The translations under genes were made by a program, and so were the position numbers. From positions 1 through 64,000 of the forward strand of contig NZ_JOEA01000015.1 of the NCBI RefSeq assembly GCF_000719115.1: DNA of 64,000 nt, written 5' to 3'. Below the pieces are notes generated by a model that saw only the letters and a program-made list of their open reading frames with translations, did no database searches and was not told the origin of the DNA. The first letter of the stretch is position 1, and every line of letters begins with the position of its first letter. Shown in pieces: positions 60,110 to 64,000 of the stretch. The stretch comes from Lentzea albidocapillata. GTDB lineage: Bacteria; Actinomycetota; Actinomycetes; Mycobacteriales; Pseudonocardiaceae.

Positions 60110-61831
60110 GTGAGAACGCGCAGAACCGTGATGGCGGTGGCGGCAACGGTGTCGCTGATCGCAGCGGGCACTTCGGCGGCGGGGGCCGCGCCGGCCACCA
60201 CAGGGCCGACCACGGAGTACACCGTCCTTCTGGAAGAACCCGGAAACCGCGACTTCGCGATCGACGCCGTGGAAGCGGCGGGCGGCGAGGTCGTGCGGAG
60301 CAACGACGCCGTCGGCCTGCTGACGGTCAAGGCGCCCGCGAACGGCTTCGCGGAGAAGGTTTCCGCTTCGAGCGCGATCGTCGGTGCCGCTCGGACCAAG
60401 CCGATCGGGCACGCACCCGCGGCGAAGGCCGAGAAGGTCAAGCGGGACAACGTCGAGAAGGAGAACAAGGGCGAGAAGCCGAACAAGGCTCCCGCCCAGC
60501 AGGGAACGACGGCCGGCATGGACCCGCTCGACGGGGACCTGTGGGGCCTGAACCTCGTTCGTTCCAACATCGCGCGGGCCAAGCAGGCCGGCGACAAGCG
60601 CGTGTACGTCGGTGTTCTCGACACCGGTGTGGACGGTTCCCACCCGGACATCGCGCCGAACTTCAACAACGAACTGTCGCGCAACTTCACGGTCGACATC
60701 CCCAACGACTCCGACGGTGGCGTCTTCGACGGCCCGTGTGAGTTCCGCGGTTGTGTCGACCCGGCGAACTGGGACGACGGCGGCCACGGCACGCACGTCG
60801 CCGGCACCATCGGCGCCGCTGCCAACGGTTTCGGCATCTCCGGTGTCGCACCGGGTGTGTCGCTGGTCAACATCCGCGGCGGCCAGGACGCGGGCTCGTT
60901 CTTCCTGCAGCCCGTCGTCGACGCCATCACCTACGGCGCCGACATCGGCCTGGACGTCATCAACATGTCGTTCTACGTCGACCCCTGGTACATGAACTGC
61001 GCCAACGACCCCACGGCCTCGGTCGAGGAGCAGCTGGAGCAGCGCACGATCATCGCGACCGTGCAGCGCGCGTTGAACTACGCGCACCGCAAGGGCGTCA
61101 CGCTGATCGGTGCCGGTGGCAACAATCACGAGGACCTGGGCAAGCCGCGCCAGGACACCGTGAGCCCGAACTACCCGCCGGGCCACAACCGCCCGCGTCC
61201 GGTCGACAACGCGACGTGCCTGAACCTCCCGACCGAGGGCAACCACGTCATCTCGGTGTCGTCTCTCGGCCCGTCGACGAACAAGGCCGACTACTCGAAC
61301 TACGGCGTTGAGCAGACGGCGCTCTCGGCTCCCGGTGGTTACTTCCGCGACGGCCTCGGCACGCCGTGGTACCGCACCAACGAGAACCTGATCCTGTCGA
61401 CCTACCCGCGCAACGTCGCTCTCGCCGAAGGCGCGATCGACGAGGCCGGCAACATCACCGAGGCCGGTCTGGCCGCGGGTGTGAAGAAGGCCGTGCAGGG
61501 CGACAAGGTCGGCTACTACCAGTACCTGCAGGGCACCTCGATGGCCGCCCCGCACGCCGCTGGTGTCGCCGCGCTGATCGTCAGCCAGTACGGCAAGAAG
61601 GACAAGAAGAACCCCGGCCTGACCCTCTCGCCCGACAAGGTCGAGAAGGTGCTCTACAAGACCGCGACGCAGCGCGCCTGCCCGAACCCGCGCACCGTGT
61701 CGTACGTCAACGTGGGCCGCTCGCCGGAGTTCGACGCCACCTGTGAAGGTGACGCGAAGTTCAACGGCTTCTACGGTCACGGCATCGTGGACGCCTACGG
61801 TGCTGTCACCCGCGGTGGTCAGTTCCTGTAA
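60110..61831 (+). CDS. Secreted subtilisin-like serine peptidase (S8)
   Basis: A 573-residue subtilase. The signal peptide is VMAVAATVSLIAAGTSAAGA; residues ~40-105 resemble an I9-type propeptide. The catalytic triad is Asp171 (VGVLDTGVDGSHPD), His226 (GHGTHVAG) and Ser477 (GTSMAAPHAAGVAALI), with the oxyanion Asn likely in GAGGNNH. A Lys/Glu-rich linker follows the propeptide. The start is GTG 60110 behind AGGAGACAG-type sequence. It is monocistronic with a strong terminator. An extracellular nutritional protease is the simplest reading. Confidence 0.92.
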   Translation: MRTRRTVMAVAATVSLIAAGTSAAGAAPATTGPTTEYTVLLEEPGNRDFAIDAVEAAGGEVVRSNDAVGLLTVKAPANGFAEKVSASSAIVGAARTKPIGHAPAAKAEKVKRDNVEKENKGEKPNKAPAQQGTTAGMDPLDGDLWGLNLVRSNIARAKQAGDKRVYVGVLDTGVDGSHPDIAPNFNNELSRNFTVDIPNDSDGGVFDGPCEFRGCVDPANWDDGGHGTHVAGTIGAAANGFGISGVAPGVSLVNIRGGQDAGSFFLQPVVDAITYGADIGLDVINMSFYVDPWYMNCANDPTASVEEQLEQRTIIATVQRALNYAHRKGVTLIGAGGNNHEDLGKPRQDTVSPNYPPGHNRPRPVDNATCLNLPTEGNHVISVSSLGPSTNKADYSNYGVEQTALSAPGGYFRDGLGTPWYRTNENLILSTYPRNVALAEGAIDEAGNITEAGLAAGVKKAVQGDKVGYYQYLQGTSMAAPHAAGVAALIVSQYGKKDKKNPGLTLSPDKVEKVLYKTATQRACPNPRTVSYVNVGRSPEFDATCEGDAKFNGFYGHGIVDAYGAVTRGGQFL

Positions 61832-61847
61832 GTCCTTGTAGGACGAC

Positions 61848-61880
61848 AAAAGGCCCCGGTCGGCTTGACCGGGGCCTTTT
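61848..61880 (+). terminator. Strong intrinsic terminator after the subtilase gene
   Basis: AAAAGGCCCCGGTC and GACCGGGGCCTTTT pair perfectly around GGCTT, and the arm ends in a run of four Ts. It is 16 bases after the subtilase stop. Confidence 0.92.
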
Positions 61881-61936
61881 GCGTGCGACGAAAGTGGACT
61901 CTCCCCGCCACCTTCGTCTGAAAGATCCGCCCTGCC

Positions 61937-61967
61937 TTGACCGTGCCGTAGCGGCATGGTTTCAACT
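61937..61967 (+). promoter_or_regulatory. MerR-type promoter with dyad between -35 and -10
   Basis: TTGACC (61937-61942) is followed by a 19-base spacer and TCAACT (61962-61967). Within it lies the near-palindrome CCGTGCCG-TAG-CGGCATGG (61941-61959). A 19-bp spacer with a dyad between the boxes is the hallmark of MerR-activated promoters, and it stands directly upstream of a merR-type gene. Confidence 0.6.
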
Positions 61968-62000
61968 GAGTCGGGTCAGGGCCGAACGGAGGGAAACGTC

Positions 62001-62717
62001 GTGGGGTGGAGCACCAGCCAGCTGGCCGATCTCGCCGGCACGACGTTGCGCACGATCCGGCACTACCACGACGTGGGCCTGCTCGCCGAGCCGGAACGCC
62101 GCGCCAACGGCTACAAGAGCTACGGCGTGCCCCATCTCGTGCGGGTGATGAGGATCAAGCGTCTCACCGATCTCGGCCTGTCGCTCACGCAGATCGCGGA
62201 CCTCGGTGACGGGGACGAACATCCCGGTGAGGCGTTGCGTGAACTCGACGCCGAACTGGCCGCGACGATCGAACGGCTGCAACGGATCCGGGCCGAACTG
62301 GCGGTGATCCTGCGCCAGGAGGCGCCGACCGACCTGCCGGCCGACGTCGCGGCGATGATCTCGGAGGCGAACCTGTCACCGCAGGACCGTTCGTTCACCG
62401 TCGTGCTGGCGCAGCTGCTCTCGCCGGAGACGCTGACCAGGTACGCCGAGACGCTGAAGGGCTACTCGAAGGATCCGGCGGTCGTCGAGTTCGACACGCT
62501 GCCGGAGGACGCCGACGAGCAGACTCGGCAGAGCCTGGCCGAACGCATGCGCGCGATGCCGTACATGGCCGAGATGCGTGCCGCGTTCCCGGACGCGGCT
62601 GGTCTGTACAGCGACGCACCGCGCGGTGTGGAGCACGCGAAGCGGACGGTCATCAAGGTCATGGTCGAGCTCTACAACAAGGCCCAGCTGGACGTTCTCG
62701 TCCGCATGAGCGGCTGA
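62001..62717 (+). CDS. MerR family regulator with uncharacterised C-terminal domain
   Basis: A 238-residue protein from GTG 62001, which has GGAGGG seven bases upstream. The HTH is STSQLADLAGTTLRTIRHYH, with wing residues RANGYKSYGVPHLVRVMRIK, and a helical linker follows (EALRELDAELAATIERLQRI). The C-terminal ~130 residues are all-helical and unlike the TipAS domain. ATG 61956 lies within the promoter dyad and is unlikely. It probably senses a small molecule and regulates its own gene and perhaps the following hydrolase. Confidence 0.87.
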   Translation: MGWSTSQLADLAGTTLRTIRHYHDVGLLAEPERRANGYKSYGVPHLVRVMRIKRLTDLGLSLTQIADLGDGDEHPGEALRELDAELAATIERLQRIRAELAVILRQEAPTDLPADVAAMISEANLSPQDRSFTVVLAQLLSPETLTRYAETLKGYSKDPAVVEFDTLPEDADEQTRQSLAERMRAMPYMAEMRAAFPDAAGLYSDAPRGVEHAKRTVIKVMVELYNKAQLDVLVRMSG

Positions 62718-62771
62718 CATTCCATTGGTTTCGGCGCGCCGAGGGGGCGCGTCGTCGGGGAGGATTTGCTA

Positions 62772-64000
62772 ATGCGAAAATCGTTGTCTCTGGCTGCGGT
62801 CGTGACCGCCGCCGCAGCGCTGGTGGCGGTACCGGGGGTGTCGTCCGCCGCACCTCCCGTGAAGCAGGTGCAGTGGGTCGCGTGTCCCGCTGACGTGGCG
62901 CTTCCCGGACTGGAGTGCGGAAAGCTCCAGGTGCCGCTCGACTACCGCGAGCCGCAGGGCCGCCAGACCGAGGTCATGATCACCCGGCTGGCCAGCAAGA
63001 GCCCTGAGAAGCGCAAGGGCATCCTGCTGACCAACCCCGGCGGGCCGAGCGAGGGCCTGACGTTCCCGTTCATCCTGAAGGCACTGGGAATGCCGCAGAG
63101 CGTGCTGGACGCGTACGACATCATCGGCATGGATCCGCGCGGCCTCGGTTACAGCTCGCCGACGACGTGCGACCTCACGGAAGAACAGATGGCCGCGGGC
63201 AGCGTGCCGCCGTACGCCGTGAAGCCGTCTGACGTGCGCAAGCGCGCCGACGAGACGAAGAAGATCGCAGAGCAGTGCCTGAAGTCGTCGACCGCGGACA
63301 CGTTGCCCTACAACACGACCAGGAACATCGCCCACGACCTGGACAGCGTTCGCGCCGCACTGGGTGAGAAGAAGGCTTCGTTCCTCGGTTACTCGTACGG
63401 CACCTACCTGGGTTCGGTCTACGCCACGCTGTTCCCGAAGACCAGCGACCGCGTCGTGATCGACAGCAGCCTCCCCGCGAGCGGCTGGGACGTCGAGGGC
63501 GGGCGGCTGATGGCCCGTGGCGTGGAGGACACGTTCCCGGACTTCGCGAAGTGGGCGGCGGCGCACCCCGAGTACGGCCTGGGCGCCACGCCGCAACAGG
63601 TGCGCGCCAAGTACTTCGACCTGGCCGCACGACTGGACGAGAAGCCGTCTGTCGAGGGCATCAACGGCCAGATGTTCCGCATGGGCACGTTCGCGGGCCT
63701 GTACAGCACGACTGACGAGTCGTTCGCGAAGCTCGCCGCCTCCTGGAAGGCGTTCGACACCGGCCAGCCGCAGCCGCCGCAGGAGTTCCCGGAGGTCCCG
63801 CGCATCCAGGCCCTGCTCGCGGGCCGCCTGAACGTGATCTGCGGCGACTCGGAATGGCCTTCGACGGTCCGCGCCTACGAGCGCAACGTCGCCGTGGACC
63901 GCATCCGCTACCCGATGTTCGGCGCGGCCGCCGCGAACATCCAGCCGTGCGCGTTCTGGCCGAAGCCGGTGGAGAAGCAGGTGCGGCTGTCCGACCGCGG
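62772..64000 (+). CDS. Secreted alpha/beta hydrolase, TAP/tripeptidyl aminopeptidase-like, 3' end off window
   Basis: At least 409 codons are in the window. MRKSLSLAAVVTAAAALVAV is a signal peptide; the catalytic domain has the oxyanion loop GILLTNPGGPSEGLTFPF, PRGLGYSSP and the nucleophile Ser208 in FLGYSYGTYLG. The His and Asp of the triad should lie near or beyond the right edge. ATG 62772 has GGAGG upstream. Relatives (SlpD/SlpE, TAP) remove N-terminal peptides outside the cell. The MerR gene just upstream may control it. Confidence 0.88.
   Translation, partial: MRKSLSLAAVVTAAAALVAVPGVSSAAPPVKQVQWVACPADVALPGLECGKLQVPLDYREPQGRQTEVMITRLASKSPEKRKGILLTNPGGPSEGLTFPFILKALGMPQSVLDAYDIIGMDPRGLGYSSPTTCDLTEEQMAAGSVPPYAVKPSDVRKRADETKKIAEQCLKSSTADTLPYNTTRNIAHDLDSVRAALGEKKASFLGYSYGTYLGSVYATLFPKTSDRVVIDSSLPASGWDVEGGRLMARGVEDTFPDFAKWAAAHPEYGLGATPQQVRAKYFDLAARLDEKPSVEGINGQMFRMGTFAGLYSTTDESFAKLAASWKAFDTGQPQPPQEFPEVPRIQALLAGRLNVICGDSEWPSTVRAYERNVAVDRIRYPMFGAAAANIQPCAFWPKPVEKQVRLSDR

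Noticed and set aside
59948..61957. 669-codon minus-strand frame opposite the subtilase
   Set aside because: Antisense shadow; the plus-strand subtilase has the full catalytic triad and terminator.
1..64000. tRNA, rRNA or integrated phage genes
   Set aside because: None was recognised on either strand by eye; a tRNA scan was not possible here.

Overview
The window is high-GC DNA (about 70% G+C by eye) from an actinomycete, most plausibly a Pseudonocardiaceae genus of the Lentzea/Saccharothrix/Actinosynnema kind. The evidence is the codon bias, frequent GTG starts, 4-nt stop/start overlaps, and gene families typical of that group: SigK/RskA, FolP2, the RHH-DUF4097-DrrAB operon, LAL regulators, EspC-like type VII secretion proteins and type III Wadjet genes. 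No rRNA, tRNA, phage or CRISPR array was seen. Several functional names rest on recalled family signatures and have not been checked by a search.

Region by region. 0-5.7 kb: a fasciclin lipoprotein with a SigK-like promoter, divergent from sigK-rskA, then a fatty acid desaturase, a secreted metzincin and an SDR. 5.7-10.1 kb: a minus-strand operon of RHH regulator, DUF4097 protein, DrrA/DrrB-like exporter and P450. 10.1-16.4 kb: a PARG-like protein, a TIM-barrel-like protein beside a 34-bp perfect palindrome, an isoquinoline-oxidoreductase-type molybdoenzyme and an ABC-F ATPase. 16.7-23 kb: a histidine kinase homologue without its phosphoacceptor His, then an NCS1 transporter/hydantoinase/DUF917/PucR operon.

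23-27.5 kb is a type VII secretion cassette: YbaB-like, EspC-like and WXG-like proteins and two paralogous small membrane proteins, chained by five successive 4-nt overlaps. It abuts a type III Wadjet locus (jetA-jetB-jetC, 27.6-33.8 kb). The expected jetD is absent downstream of jetC; what looks like a frameshifted piece of its Toprim region lies upstream of jetA at the junction with the secretion cassette. A LAL regulator coupled to a small nuclease-like protein closes the far side.

36.7-46.5 kb: a P450, hypothetical genes, folP2, a DUF2786 protein, a decayed gene and a SWIM/SNF2 pair. 46.5-54 kb: an ammonia-lyase homologue with an altered MIO triad, a quinone-oxidoreductase-like protein, a low-complexity block, a MoaD/BNR-repeat pair, an acyl-CoA dehydrogenase and a TetR/SnoaL pair with a likely operator. 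54-64 kb: asparaginase coupled to a polar amino-acid ABC transporter without an ATPase, cold-shock protein, a probable 102-bp MITE, an orphan sugar-binding lipoprotein, a subtilase, a MerR regulator with a classical MerR promoter layout, and the start of a TAP-like hydrolase.
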